This document shows, in pieces, positions 1 through 9,325 of a DNA stretch of 64,000 nt; position 1 is the stretch's first letter, and every line of letters starts with the position of its first letter. The DNA lies in NCBI RefSeq assembly GCF_000186865.1, contig NW_008705567.1:1181757-1245756 (forward strand), in the 5' to 3' direction. The stretch comes from Aureococcus anophagefferens (lineage: Eukaryota > Sar > Pelagophyceae > Pelagomonadales > Pelagomonadaceae). A program made the translations under genes and the position numbers. The notes under the pieces were generated by a model, which worked only from the letters and a program-made list of their open reading frames with translations, searched no databases and was not told where the DNA came from.

Positions 1-167
1 GGGGCCGCTCGCGCACGGGCAGGTCCGGCGCGGCGAGGAGCTGCTCGTCGTACCAGAAGAGCGCCGTGCGCGCCGGCTCGCAGAGCATGCGCAGCTTCAC
101 GAGCAGCGGCTCGAGGTCGTTCTCCGCTACCGATCCGCGCACGTAGAGCTCCGTCTGCTCGGGCATC
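1..167 (-). CDS. Mediator subunit 18-like protein, N-terminal fragment (cut by window edge)
   Basis: The reverse strand opens with an ATG at 167 and reads through the window edge for 55 codons. The peptide starts MPEQTELYVRGSVAEN and continues DLEPLLVKLRMLCEP. This resembles the opening strand and helix of Mediator Med18/Srb5, where a short beta strand (elsv.Gsv) leads into a helix ending in L..RL..LC. If correct, it would be a subunit of the Mediator head module in the nucleus. Only the first fifth of such a protein is visible, so the assignment rests on one motif and is tentative. It could be an unrelated small protein. The OTU gene lies downstream on the same strand. Confidence 0.4.
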
Positions 168-358
168 GGTGGGGCGACGGCGCGGTGCGCGCGCGCGAGG
201 CTCCAAGGGCTCGAGCTCGACATCAAAACTTCAGCACGACTGCATCGAGTACTTCAACCAAAGGTCGTGATTAAGCGTGAGCGCCGCGGCTGCCCGGACC
301 GCTTACCATAGGTTCAATGACTTCGAGCAAATTTTCACGCAATCCCCTCGCGCGGTCC

Positions 359-1171
359 TCAGTAGCCCGTCGGGGACGCGGCGTGCGCGCCGTCGAGGGG
401 CTCGATGACGTTGTAGTGGATGGGCGAGACGTAGGCGAGGAAGCACTCGCGGGTCCCCGGCGGCGGCCGGCCGTCGGCCATCGCGAGGCTGTCCGGCGAG
501 TAGTGGAGCAGCCAGTTCTCGTGCTCCGTGGTGACGACGTGAACGACGACGCCGTACTCGTCGCAGGCCGCGCGCAGCGTGAGCTCGTCGCCCCAGGTCC
601 GCGACGTCGCCATCTTCGCGAGGTAGCGCCGCCACTCGTCGTCGTCGCCGATGTAGAACGAGTACTCGAGGGAGTGCGACGTCAGCCGCGCGACGACGCG
701 CTCGCGGACGGTGCCGTGGTACTTCTGGTCGCCGTAGAGCTCCTGCGCGAGGCTCCGGAACTGGCAGTTGCCGTCGTCCTCCATGTGGACGACCTTCACC
801 TTGACGTGGGCCGCGCGCTGCCGCAGCAGCTTGAGGCCGTCGGCGATCGCGTCCTCGCGCGAGAACGACGACCGCGCCTGCTCCGCGTCCCGTTCGACGG
901 CCGACGGCCCGCGGACGAGGGCGACGTTCGACTCGCAGCCCTTGTCCTTGCGGGCCTGCACGACCTTCTGGGCGTGGTGCGCCCGCTCGAGGAAGATGGT
1001 CGCGGCGGTCAGCGTGAGCTCGACGCGGTGAGGGGTGGAGTGCTGGATGAGGTGCTTCGCGAGGCCCGCGTCGTAGGCCGCGCGGTCGCCGACGAGCGTC
1101 GGCGGCGGGAGGCTCGACGACGACGACGCAATGGCCGAATCCCCGAAGCACAGGGAGAGGCAGCCCATCAT
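359..1171 (-). CDS. OTU-family cysteine protease (deubiquitinase), possible N-myristoylated form
   Basis: The ovarian-tumour (OTU) domain occupies the C-terminal two thirds. The catalytic box EDDGNCQFRSLAQELYG gives Asp and the nucleophilic Cys, and the closing strand IHYNVIEPL supplies the catalytic His, matching D-G-x-C ... H of OTU deubiquitinases. The family cleaves ubiquitin from proteins. A coiled, charged segment precedes the domain. The first in-frame ATG pair is at 1171 and 1168; use of the second gives MGCLSLCFG, an N-myristoylation plus palmitoylation type start that would place the enzyme on membranes. In-frame codons continue upstream to 1285 but lack an ATG. The family call is firm; substrate and lipidation are inferred. 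Confidence 0.85.
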   Translation of the reverse strand: MMGCLSLCFGDSAIASSSSSLPPPTLVGDRAAYDAGLAKHLIQHSTPHRVELTLTAATIFLERAHHAQKVVQARKDKGCESNVALVRGPSAVERDAEQARSSFSREDAIADGLKLLRQRAAHVKVKVVHMEDDGNCQFRSLAQELYGDQKYHGTVRERVVARLTSHSLEYSFYIGDDDEWRRYLAKMATSRTWGDELTLRAACDEYGVVVHVVTTEHENWLLHYSPDSLAMADGRPPPGTRECFLAYVSPIHYNVIEPLDGAHAASPTGY

Positions 1172-1301
1172 TGCTGGCCACTGAGAAGACGTTGGACTAG
1201 TTGTTGAAGGGATGTTGAAAAAGAATGGTGAGGCGATCAAGAAACGTTGATCGATGGTACAGATGGTGCTCGTGGGCGACCCCACCTAGCGCAGCCCCTC
1301 G

Positions 1302-3566
1302 ATGGCGGACCTGCCCACGGCGATGCTCTCCTGGGCCTGGTTCGCCGCGACGGAGGCGTCCTGGGTCGCGGCCGTCGTCGTCCCGCCGTCGGTCCGCTTC
1401 GTGAACAACGCCCTGGGCCTCTGCCTCTTCGTGGCCTTCACGCTGCTGAGCCACGCGTGGATCCACCGGTGCTACGTCGTCGGCACGTTGCTGGCCCCCT
1501 ACTTCCTCGACCTCGAGTTCGAGGCCGAGCGCATCGACGCCCAGATCGCCTGGGACCCCGTCTTCACGTCGTTCCTCGCGTCGCTCCGCGAGCCGCGCGA
1601 CGTCTGGGCGCGCTGCTACGACCTGGGGCGCGTCGGCCGGCGCCTGCGCCAGTGCGGCTACGTGCCCGTGATCCAGATCGTCCTCGACGTCCACCGCCTC
1701 ACGCTCTTCACGCCGCCGCCGTCGCGGCGCAGGGAGGAGCGCGCGTTCATGATCAAGCACGCGACCGTCACGCTGTCCAACGCCTGGCACCCGGACCACC
1801 GGCTGAAGAAGAAGCGGCGCCTGCGCGACCTCGTCAAGGGCGCGCGGCCGGCCCTCGCGCGCACGGTCTCGAAGATGCCGTCGATGAAATCCCCCAAGAA
1901 CGGTTCGCCGAAGCCGCCGGCGCGGTCGCCGCCGAAGGCGACGCCGAAGCGGAGGAGCGACCCGTCGGCGCCGACGACGCCGACGCGCACCCTGCGGTCC
2001 GCGTCCGAGCCCGTCGCCAAGTTCTTCGCCGGCGGGCGCAGGCACGTCACGGGCTACCTCACGCCGTCTAAGACCCCCGGGGCCGAGCCGCAAACCGCGC
2101 CGCCGGCGGCCGACGCGTCGCCCGCGCTCGAGCCGGCGTCGAGCCGCTTCCTCACGATCCACGTGGACCTGACGGACCTCATCGTCAACGTCGTCGCCTA
2201 CGACGCCAAGTTCAAGACGACGAACCTCAAGCGCGTCATCGGCGCGCTCACGGGCGAGGAAGAAGTCGAGGACGAAGAACCCGTCGGCGACGAGGACGAC
2301 GACGGCGAGGGGCTCGTGGGCTTCGAGAAGGCGACCATCGCCGACGTCCACGTGAATTTGTACGGCGTCCGGAGCCGCGACCGCAAGCAGAAGCGCATCT
2401 CGAAGGCGTTCAGCACGACGTACGACGGCGTGCTCTCGAAGCTCGCGTCGTCCGCGCAGCCCAAGAACCTCAAGCACCCGGGCGGCAAGGACCACGCCTT
2501 CCAGTACGACTACCGGCCCCTCCTCGCCCTGACCATGTCCCAGGCCACGGTCGCGCCGCGCGTCTTCCAGAGCCGGCGCGGCCTCGGCCTCTTCCTCGAG
2601 CGCGTCATCGTCAAGGCGCTCGCGTCGACGGGCCTCGACGGCGTCAACGGCGCCTTCCGCTACGCGGCGTCGAGCGCGGAGCACGCCATCGGCCACACGC
2701 TCGGCTCCGTGGACATGCTCGCGGACAAGCTCGGGGGGCCGGGCAAGCACGTCATCCAGGGCACGACGGGCGTCGCGGGCGCCGCGGGCCTCGGCGCGCT
2801 CGCGGCGGGCAAGTGCGTCGTCGGCGGCGTCACGTCCGGCGCGAAGACGGCCATCGAGGGCGTCGCCAACGGCATCACCAAGGGCAACGTCCGCGACGTC
2901 TCGCGCGGCTTCTACGACGGCGCGAGCGAGGTCACGGAGGGCGTCGTCGGCGCGAGCCGCGCGGTGCTCGACGGCGCCTCCGACGGCGCCCAGGCGCTCC
3001 TCGGCGGCGTCGCCGACGCCGCGCGCTACGTGCCCGGCGTCGGCCACGTCGTCGGCGGCGTCGCCGAGTCCACGGGGCACGTCGTCGCCGGCGCGCTCGG
3101 CTCCGCGGGCCACGTCGTCGCGGGCGTCGTCGGCGGCCTCGGCGTCGCCGGCCGCCACGTCGCCAAGGGCGACCTCAAGGGGGCCATCGTCGAGGGGTCC
3201 GTGACGCTGGGCTCCGGCTTCCGCGACGCGGGCGACGAGCTCTCGTCGAATTTGCACTCCGCGGCGAACGACGTCGCGGACGGCCTCAAGGACGGCTACA
3301 AGGCGTCGAAAAGGTTGACGATTGAAGCCTCAAGGACATTGACTGGTGCGGCGAGTCCCCTCCTCGGCACGCCGTCGAAGAAGCTGAACCGCATCGTGTC
3401 CGGGCAGCCGACGGAGGAGCAAAAGGCGACGCCCGAGGCCGCGACGCCGGCGCAGGCCGGGGCGGCGACGACGACGCGGAAGAAGAAGAAGCGCGGCTTG
3501 TCCCGCTTCTTCGCCTGCAACTCGGCGCGGAAGGACCCCGCGACGAAGCAGCTCGACCTCGACTGA
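1302..3566 (+). CDS. Membrane-anchored protein with long Gly/Ala/Val repeat region, function unknown
   Basis: This is a 754-residue open frame from a good ATG just after the divergent OTU gene. Residues about 20-55 form one or two hydrophobic segments (VRFVNNALGLCLFVAFTLL). A basic Pro/Ser-rich linker spans roughly 160-250. A predicted beta-rich part around 280-380 contains HVDLTDLIVNVV and DVHVNLYGVRSRD. Residues about 440-680 are an amphipathic stretch of repeated G-V-x-x-G-A-x-x-V turns such as GHVVAGALGSAGHVVAG, then a basic C-terminus. The repeats loosely recall the lipid-associated C-terminal regions of VPS13-like proteins, but I cannot assign a family. Codon use matches neighbouring genes. 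Confidence 0.6.
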   Translation: MADLPTAMLSWAWFAATEASWVAAVVVPPSVRFVNNALGLCLFVAFTLLSHAWIHRCYVVGTLLAPYFLDLEFEAERIDAQIAWDPVFTSFLASLREPRDVWARCYDLGRVGRRLRQCGYVPVIQIVLDVHRLTLFTPPPSRRREERAFMIKHATVTLSNAWHPDHRLKKKRRLRDLVKGARPALARTVSKMPSMKSPKNGSPKPPARSPPKATPKRRSDPSAPTTPTRTLRSASEPVAKFFAGGRRHVTGYLTPSKTPGAEPQTAPPAADASPALEPASSRFLTIHVDLTDLIVNVVAYDAKFKTTNLKRVIGALTGEEEVEDEEPVGDEDDDGEGLVGFEKATIADVHVNLYGVRSRDRKQKRISKAFSTTYDGVLSKLASSAQPKNLKHPGGKDHAFQYDYRPLLALTMSQATVAPRVFQSRRGLGLFLERVIVKALASTGLDGVNGAFRYAASSAEHAIGHTLGSVDMLADKLGGPGKHVIQGTTGVAGAAGLGALAAGKCVVGGVTSGAKTAIEGVANGITKGNVRDVSRGFYDGASEVTEGVVGASRAVLDGASDGAQALLGGVADAARYVPGVGHVVGGVAESTGHVVAGALGSAGHVVAGVVGGLGVAGRHVAKGDLKGAIVEGSVTLGSGFRDAGDELSSNLHSAANDVADGLKDGYKASKRLTIEASRTLTGAASPLLGTPSKKLNRIVSGQPTEEQKATPEAATPAQAGAATTTRKKKKRGLSRFFACNSARKDPATKQLDLD

Positions 3567-3738
3567 GGTCTTCGGAACACATCCACAAGCGCGAGGCCCC
3601 GCCCTGCAGCGCACTCACCGACATCGACACTTTCAAATCGACGCGCGCTTTCTAATTCGATCCAAAAGCCGACCGCCGCGTGCTCTAGAAAAGCGACGTG
3701 TCCCCGGCACGCTTCTATGTTCGCAAAAAGGAAGGATT

Positions 3739-4872
3739 TTAGCCGCCGACGACGACGGGCGCGTCCTCGAAGGTCGAGTCCGCGCGCGGCCGCTCGACGA
3801 GGACGTAGGAGTCCGCGCGGTCGCGGGCCTCGCGGACCTCGAAGAAGGAGTCGCCCCGGGGCCGCGGGTCCATGCGCGTGACCTCGACGCGCGCGGGCTC
3901 CTCGCCCGAGTCCGCGAGCGTCGGCACGGGCGCGGCGCCGCCGGGGAAGAACCAGAAGTGCGTCGCCGCGCGCGGGCTCCAGCGGTTCGGCTCCGCCTCG
4001 AAGGGCGCGGCGACGACGGCGCCCCGGCGGGCCTTGCCCCGGCGGCCGCCCTTGGACGGCGCGGGCAGGCTCGCCGTCGCCGCGCGCGGCGCGTACAGGG
4101 CTTTCAGCGGCGCCGCGGCCTTGGCCGAGAAGGGCGACGCGCAGATCTGCAGCTTCCGGTAGGCGACGAGCTTGCGCACGCGGTGCACGTGGCCCTTCTT
4201 CTGGAGGTTCGCGGACCGCGCGATCCAGTCGCCGGCCTCGGCCTCCTCTCGGAGCACGACCCGGGACATGGGGCACCGGGGCGTCGCGCGGCGGGCCCAG
4301 AAGAGCAGCGCGGCGTCCGTCGACGGCACGAGGATGCCGTCGACGCCGCGCACGGCGGCGACGCGCGCGATGGCCGCCCAGGCCGCGCCGCCGCCGCCGC
4401 CGCCGCGGCGCCGCTCGGGGCACGCGAGCCACAGCAGCTCCCACGTCACGGCCGCCGACCCGTCGGCGCGGCGGAAGCGGTGCTCGACGACGACGCCCGC
4501 GGCGGCGACGGCGTCGCCGTCGCGCGTCGCGACGACGAAGCTCCGGTCCGTCGCGTTGCACGCGGCGCCGGCGATAGCCTCCTCGACCTCGGCGCCGGAG
4601 CATCCGCCGAACGCGTCCATGAGGACCGTGCGCGCCGCGGCGGCGAAGGGCGCGGGCGTGCCGGCGTGGAGCACGTCGACGCCCGTGTTCGTGGCGACGA
4701 CGGCGAGCGCCTTGCGCAGCTCGTCGATGGTCTGGAGGTGCTCGCGGGCGCGGAGGTGGGCCAGCGCCTCCGCCTTTGCGGTCTCGGCGTCCATGGTCGC
4801 CGAGGTGCTTTGCGCTTGTGCGTTGGCGTACTGCTCCAGGCCGCTGCTGATGGTGAGGCGCTTGCGGGCCAT
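3739..4872 (-). CDS. GNAT-like N-acetyltransferase domain protein
   Basis: The 377-aa protein starts at the ATG at 4872. Residues about 70-215 look like a divergent GNAT fold: a helix (ARTVLMDAFGGC), the strand FVVATRDGDAVAAAGVVVEHRF, then a strand leading to a Gly-rich loop (CPERRRGGGGGGAAW) in the place where acetyl-CoA-binding loops sit, followed by helix AAIARVAAVRGVDGILV. The C-terminal 160 residues are basic and Pro-rich with no recognised domain. GNAT enzymes transfer acetyl from acetyl-CoA to amines. The loop is not the textbook Q/RxxGxG/A, so the call is moderate and substrate is unknown. Confidence 0.5.
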   Translation of the reverse strand: MARKRLTISSGLEQYANAQAQSTSATMDAETAKAEALAHLRAREHLQTIDELRKALAVVATNTGVDVLHAGTPAPFAAAARTVLMDAFGGCSGAEVEEAIAGAACNATDRSFVVATRDGDAVAAAGVVVEHRFRRADGSAAVTWELLWLACPERRRGGGGGGAAWAAIARVAAVRGVDGILVPSTDAALLFWARRATPRCPMSRVVLREEAEAGDWIARSANLQKKGHVHRVRKLVAYRKLQICASPFSAKAAAPLKALYAPRAATASLPAPSKGGRRGKARRGAVVAAPFEAEPNRWSPRAATHFWFFPGGAAPVPTLADSGEEPARVEVTRMDPRPRGDSFFEVREARDRADSYVLVERPRADSTFEDAPVVVGG

Positions 4873-4967
4873 GGTCGTTGCTGCGTCGCTGCAATAGGCG
4901 ACTCAGGCGATGACCGGATGCGACGTTGATCGTCGACTTCGCTAGATTCAATTTTGCTCGCCAACAC

Positions 4968-5049
4968 GATGTTGCTGCACGGTTGCCTCAGCAGCCCGTG
5001 CTGACTCGATGTTGCTGCACGGTTGCCTCGAGCAGCCCGTGTTGACGAG
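4968..5049. repeat. Two-copy 40-bp tandem repeat in a 325-bp gene-free gap
   Basis: Between the acetyltransferase-like gene and the small gene at 5198 the sequence GATGTTGCTGCACGGTTGCC begins at 4968 and again at 5008, with the rest of each unit (ending GCAGCCCGTG plus a TTGAC/CTGAC) also conserved. The units differ by a couple of bases. The gap is likely a shared divergent promoter; the repeat could hold duplicated regulatory sites, but nothing proves this. I see no gene in 4873-5197. Confidence 0.7.
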
Positions 5050-5197
5050 TCTCGCAGTCCGACCTCGACCTGGCCGCCGACCACCGCGTCGCCTGTACCC
5101 TCGTCGCGCCGAAGGTACACCCGACCCCCATACACCCGCAGCTTGATCCTCTGACCACGGCCGCAGCCCCACCGCAGCCCCCACCGCAGCTGATCCA

Positions 5198-5566
5198 ATG
5201 GCGTCGTTCGGCGGCGGCCCCTTTGATCACTCGGCGGCGGCTACTCTGCCGATTGACGACGAGGCTCGCGCCGTCCTCGCGTCGTGCGCCGCCAACCTCG
5301 AGGAGAAGCTGGGCTCCGCGTTCGTGGCCATGACGGTGTCGAAGAAGATCGAGGGCTACGGCCTCTCGTTCCGCGGCCAGGCCGGCGCAAAGTACGCGGC
5401 CGTCAGCGTCAACGTCGTAGTGCAGCCCCCGCACATCGGCCCGCCCGTGGTGCAGGCGATCATGGCGGCCGTCCTGAAACCCGGTGCCGCTCCGGGAGAC
5501 AACGAGATGGAGGTCCGCATGATGACGGGCGCCGACTGCCAGCCCGGCAGCGGCTGCAAGTTTTGA
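5198..5566 (+). CDS. Small conserved-looking protein of unknown function (122 aa)
   Basis: The ATG at 5198 opens a compact 122-residue frame. The translation is balanced rather than Arg-rich: helix DEARAVLASCAANLEEKLG, a strand pair FVAMTVSKKIEGYGLSF and YAAVSVNVVVQP, then a C-terminus ending CQPGSGCKF with two cysteines. There is no signal peptide or membrane segment. It stands divergently from the gene at 4872 and convergently to Lon, 48 bp from the Lon stop. I do not recognise the family. The non-random amino-acid composition, clean start and stop, and fit between neighbours support a real gene. Confidence 0.6.
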   Translation: MASFGGGPFDHSAAATLPIDDEARAVLASCAANLEEKLGSAFVAMTVSKKIEGYGLSFRGQAGAKYAAVSVNVVVQPPHIGPPVVQAIMAAVLKPGAAPGDNEMEVRMMTGADCQPGSGCKF

Positions 5567-5614
5567 CGGTCCCGCGCCGCCGGCGCTCGCTCGCGCGCTC
5601 AGAACCCCCTAAGA

Positions 5615-8575
5615 TTACCCCTCCGTCTTGAAGGCGAGGTCGAAGACGTCGTCGTAGGTCGTCGCGAAGTGGGCCTCCATGCCGTCCTTGAGGTAGTCGG
5701 GCAGCTCGTCGAAGTCCTTCCGGTTCTCCGCCGGGAGGATCACGGCCGGGATGTTCGCGCGCCGCGCGGCGATGACCTTCTCCTTGATGCCGCCGACGGG
5801 CAGGACCTTGCCCGTGAGGGAGATCTCGCCCGTCATCGCGAGGTCCTGGCGCGCGGGGATCCCCGACGCGAGCGAGAGCAGCGCCGTCGCGAGCGTCACG
5901 CCCGCCGACGGCCCGTCCTTGGGCGTCGCGCCGTCGGGGAAGTGGACGTGCAGGTCCGACCCGTCGAGCGTGGCGCCCGAGTCTTCGCGGAAGAGGCGGC
6001 CGCGGACGTAGTTGAGCGCGACGCGGCTGCTCTCCTCCATGACGCCGCCCAGCTGGCCCGTCGTCGTTAAACGCGGCGCCGGCAGCGGCTTGCCCTCCTC
6101 GGCGCTCAGCCCCCCCAGCTTCGTCGCCTCGACGTAGAGCGTCGCGCCGCCCATGGACGTCCACGCCAGGCCCGCGACGACGCCCGGGGGCGTATCAACG
6201 GAACCGTCGTAGAGCCGGTCCTTGGAGAACCGCGGCGGCCCGACGAAGTCGTCGAGGTTCGCCTCGTCCACGACGTAGCCGCCGCCGGTGTCGCCCTCGG
6301 GCCGCGTCGCCTCCGCCGCCGCGTCGCCGTCGCGGACGACGCGCAACGCGAGCTTCCGCGCGACCTTTTCCACCAACTTCTGCAGGTTCCGCACGCCCGC
6401 CTCGCGCGCGTGGCCCTTGGCCAGGGCCTCCAGCGCCGCGTCCGTGAAGCGCGGCCGGTCCTCGATCTCCAGATCGCCGTCGAGGCCCGCCTCCTTGAGC
6501 GCCCGGGGCACCAGGTGGTCGCGCGCGATCGCGAGCTTGTCCCGCAGGTCGTAGCCCGCGAGCCGCACGACCTCCATGCGGTCCAGGAGCGGCCCGGGGA
6601 TCGTCGACTCGTCGTTCGCCGTGCACACGAAGAGGCAGCGGCTCAGATCCACGGGCACGTCGAGGTAGTGGTCGAGGAACGTCGCGTTCTGCGACGGATC
6701 CAGCAGCTCCAACAAAGCCGACGCCGGGTCGCCGCCGCCGGAGCCGCCCCCGCGCCCGAGCTTGTCCACCTCGTCGATCAATATCACGGGGTTCATGGCC
6801 CGCGTCTGCTTGAGGCACTGGATGGGCTTGCCGGGCATCGCGCCGACGTAGGTCCGCCGGTGGCCCTTGATCTCCGCGACGTCGCCGAGGCCGCCCACGG
6901 AGAAGCGGTAGAACTCGCGGCCCAGCGCGGCGGCGACGGACTCGCCGATGGACGTCTTGCCCGTGCCCGGCGGGCCCACGAGGCAGAGGATCTTGCCCCG
7001 GACGCCGCCGACGAGCGACCCGACGGCGACGAGCTCGAGGATGCGCTCCTTGACGTCGTCCATGCCGTAGTGGCCCGCGTCGAGCGCGCTCTTGGCGGCG
7101 GCGACGTCGAAGGCCTCGTCGCTCGCCGCGCCCCAGGGCAGCGCCGTGAGCCAGTCGAGGTAGGACCGCGTGACGTTGAACTCCGCGGAGTTCTTCTCGA
7201 GCACCGCGAGCTTGGCGAGCTCCTCCTCGATGGCGTGGCGCGCGAGCGCGGGGATGACGCCGCCGGCCCACTTGGCCTCCGGCGCCGCCTCCTGCTCCGA
7301 CTCCGCGGCGCCCTCGAGCGCGTCGACGCGGCGCCGGTACTTGGCGACGAGCGCGTCCTTGTCGTCGGTCTCGACGCCCAGCTCCTTCTTGATGGTCTTG
7401 AGCTGCTCGTTGAGCAGGAACGTGCGCTGCTGGCCGCTGAGCTTCTTCTCGACCTGGCTCGAGATCTCCTGCTGGAGCCGCGAGAGCTCGCGCTCCTTCG
7501 ACACGAGCTCGAGCGACGCGCGGAGCCGCGCGACGACGTCGCGCTCCTCGAGGCACGTCTGGAGCTCGTCGCCCGGCGCCGTCGCCAGCGACGCCGCAAA
7601 GTCCGCGAGCTTGAAGGGGTCGCCGATGTCGACGCGCTGCGTGAAGTACTGCATGTGCTCGCGGTAGAGCGGGTTCATCTGCACCAATTCCCGGATCGCC
7701 GCGACGATCTCGTTGCTCAGCGCCTTCACCAGATCGCCGCGGCTCGCCTCGCGCTTCCGCGACCGCCGGCGGCCGCGCTTCGCGTCGCCGCCGGCGTCGT
7801 CGTCGTCCTGGTCGTCCCACGCCTCGCGGTCCCAGTGCGCGACGGCCAGCGTCGGCGGCGGGCCGCCGTCGACGACGCGCTCCGCGTCGACGCGCCGGTG
7901 CACGAGCACGAGCGCCTGCGCGTTGCCGTCGGGCGTGTCCGCGACGTTGTGGATCTGCGCGAACGCGCCCGTCGCGTGCACCAAGGCGTCGAGCGGCCGG
8001 TCGTCGCCGAGCTCGGCCAAGAGCTCCGCGGGCCTGCCGCCCTCGTCCTCGCCGCTACTGTCGCGCCGCAGGAAGAGGCCCACGTAGGGCCGCCCGGCGT
8101 CGCGCTCCGCGGTCAGCGCTTCCGCGGCGGCGCGCGACATGGACAGCGAGTGGACCATGCCCGGGAAGAGCGGCCGCCGCGACAGGCCGAGGGCGACGAC
8201 GCGCTCGGGCCGCGGCGCGTCGTCGCCGACGCCGACGCTCGCCGGCGACGACCCGTCGTCGCCGCCGCCGCCGCCGCCGACGAGCACGCCGTCGCCGCCG
8301 CCGTTCGAGCCGACCGCGCCGTCGCCGTCGGACGACGCGAGCGCCTCGGCGTCGACGACGGCGCGCGCCACGTCCCGCCGCGCCTTCTTCGACTCCGGGT
8401 CCTCGTCGTCGCCGCCGGCGCCGCCGCCGAAGCCGAAGAGGCTCCGCGTCGCCACGTAAGGGAGCGTTCGCTGTTTGGTGGCGCCGAGGCGCGTCGCCGC
8501 CGCGGCGCGCGCGGCGAGGAGCGGTCGTTGCGTCGCGAAGGCGCGCGTCGTCGCGAGCATTGCGCGCGCAGCCAT
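5615..8575 (-). CDS. LONP1: Mitochondrial Lon protease (AAA+ Ser-Lys protease)
   Basis: The 986-aa protein begins with an Arg/Ala/Thr-rich presequence ([20 protein letters not shown]) typical of mitochondrial import. It contains the Lon substrate-binding N domain (about 120-400, with an acidic insert), the AAA+ ATPase with Walker [10 protein letters not shown] and Walker [10 protein letters not shown], and the C-terminal protease domain. The catalytic Ser is in KDGPSAGVT (about residue 890) and the catalytic Lys in [10 protein letters not shown] (about 933); the 43-residue spacing equals that of E. coli Lon S679/K722. The family degrades damaged matrix proteins in an ATP-driven hexamer. All key residues are present and length is normal. 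Low-complexity Asp/Gly inserts are typical of this genome. Confidence 0.97.
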   Translation of the reverse strand: MAARAMLATTRAFATQRPLLAARAAAATRLGATKQRTLPYVATRSLFGFGGGAGGDDEDPESKKARRDVARAVVDAEALASSDGDGAVGSNGGGDGVLVGGGGGGDDGSSPASVGVGDDAPRPERVVALGLSRRPLFPGMVHSLSMSRAAAEALTAERDAGRPYVGLFLRRDSSGEDEGGRPAELLAELGDDRPLDALVHATGAFAQIHNVADTPDGNAQALVLVHRRVDAERVVDGGPPPTLAVAHWDREAWDDQDDDDAGGDAKRGRRRSRKREASRGDLVKALSNEIVAAIRELVQMNPLYREHMQYFTQRVDIGDPFKLADFAASLATAPGDELQTCLEERDVVARLRASLELVSKERELSRLQQEISSQVEKKLSGQQRTFLLNEQLKTIKKELGVETDDKDALVAKYRRRVDALEGAAESEQEAAPEAKWAGGVIPALARHAIEEELAKLAVLEKNSAEFNVTRSYLDWLTALPWGAASDEAFDVAAAKSALDAGHYGMDDVKERILELVAVGSLVGGVRGKILCLVGPPGTGKTSIGESVAAALGREFYRFSVGGLGDVAEIKGHRRTYVGAMPGKPIQCLKQTRAMNPVILIDEVDKLGRGGGSGGGDPASALLELLDPSQNATFLDHYLDVPVDLSRCLFVCTANDESTIPGPLLDRMEVVRLAGYDLRDKLAIARDHLVPRALKEAGLDGDLEIEDRPRFTDAALEALAKGHAREAGVRNLQKLVEKVARKLALRVVRDGDAAAEATRPEGDTGGGYVVDEANLDDFVGPPRFSKDRLYDGSVDTPPGVVAGLAWTSMGGATLYVEATKLGGLSAEEGKPLPAPRLTTTGQLGGVMEESSRVALNYVRGRLFREDSGATLDGSDLHVHFPDGATPKDGPSAGVTLATALLSLASGIPARQDLAMTGEISLTGKVLPVGGIKEKVIAARRANIPAVILPAENRKDFDELPDYLKDGMEAHFATTYDDVFDLAFKTEG

Positions 8576-8702
8576 TGGTGCGACGCGCCGCGAACCTGCA
8601 GCGGCGCGTCGGGCGAGCTGGCCTCTATCTCGATGCCGAAGTCGATGAGCCTCGCGGAACTCGCTCGTAGGCCGGGGGCTACACGAGAAGGCCTACGAGA
8701 CT

Positions 8703-8834
8703 GACACGGGCGGCGGCTTCGCGACGTACGTGCGCGACGGCCTGCGCGCGTACACGGTCCAGAAGGGCGAGAGCGGCGTCGTCGTGGAGCTCTCGGACGC
8801 CGTGCCGGCCTTACGCATCGTCAACGTGTACAGG
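8703..8834 (+). pseudogene. Remnant resembling a LINE/APE-type endonuclease segment
   Basis: The forward frame reads GGGFATYVRDGLRAYTV, then ESGVVVELSDAVPALRIVNVYRS, a pattern like the middle of exonuclease-endonuclease-phosphatase domains of non-LTR retrotransposons (G.G.aiyVR ... vel ... l.ivnvYrs). No catalytic flanks (N-terminal Asn/Glu or C-terminal SDH) are found nearby, and the frame runs straight into a palindromic GC-rich block. I read it as a decayed fragment of a retroelement. It might instead be an exon of an unrecognised gene. Confidence 0.35.
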
Positions 8835-8862
8835 TCGGTGCCAGTGCGCCGGGCCCGGCCCG

Positions 8863-8901
8863 GCCGGCCGGGAGCTCCCGGCCGGCGCGCGCTAGCGCGC
8901 G
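8863..8901. repeat. Adjacent perfect palindromes (24 bp and 16 bp)
   Basis: Positions 8863-8886 form a perfect 24-bp palindrome centred on GAGCTC with GGCC-rich arms. Positions 8886-8901 form a second perfect palindrome, CGCGCGCTAGCGCGCG. They sit directly after the endonuclease-like scrap, in a stretch without an intact gene. They could form strong hairpins; function unknown. Confidence 0.85.
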
Positions 8902-9057
8902 AGCTCCACCATGACCGCGGGCTCGCGGACGTAGGTCAGCATCAGGACGACCCTGACGCGCAGCAGCGTCGCCGCCGCCTCCGAGAGGTCGCAGCCCATT
9001 GCTAGCCGCGCCAATCCCGGGCAGGTTGGCGCTGCCCGCCGCATAGCGTATCCGCCC

Positions 9058-9291
9058 AAGCCAGTCTCACTGGAGAAGCTCGACGCGACGTCCGGCGAGG
9101 CCAACGGCCTCACGTCCAGCGACGACCTAGGAGATGGACGACGAGGACGACGTGGGCGACGTTGTCCAGCTGTCGACGGCGGTCTGAAGTCGGTCTCCGC
9201 GTCGCTCTTCTCGGTGGTCCTGAGCAAGGCGAGGGGCGACCAGTCCTTCCAGACCGGGACGAGATACGAGCTCTCCGTGGTCGCGTCCTAA
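9058..9291 (+). pseudogene. Degenerate C-terminal coding fragment
   Basis: The forward frame ends in a plausible C-terminus, SVSASLFSVVLSKARGDQSF then TGTRYELSVVAS and TAA at 9289. Upstream, the protein-like stretch switches frame: from 9133 a different frame reads MDDEDDVGDVVQLSTAV and then stops. Two complementary protein-like pieces in different frames suggest a gene broken by a small indel or an unresolved splice junction. Together with the fragment at 8703 it fills the 750-bp gap between Lon and the F-box gene, where no intact gene is apparent. Confidence 0.3.
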
Positions 9292-9325
9292 GAGCTCTCC
9301 AAAAGATTACACGCCCCCACTACGA

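Noticed and set aside
1197..3257. Reverse frame of 686 codons opposite the Gly/Ala-repeat protein
   Set aside because: Mirror of the real forward gene: Arg/Asp/Val-rich with no start context, while the forward frame has membrane segments and balanced composition.
3600..3720. Possible further introner remnant (AATTCGATCCAAAAGCC near 3655)
   Set aside because: Only a short loose match to the introner core, no inverted ends and no target duplication.
6410..8704. Forward 764-codon frame opposite Lon
   Set aside because: Antisense shadow of a confidently identified protease gene.
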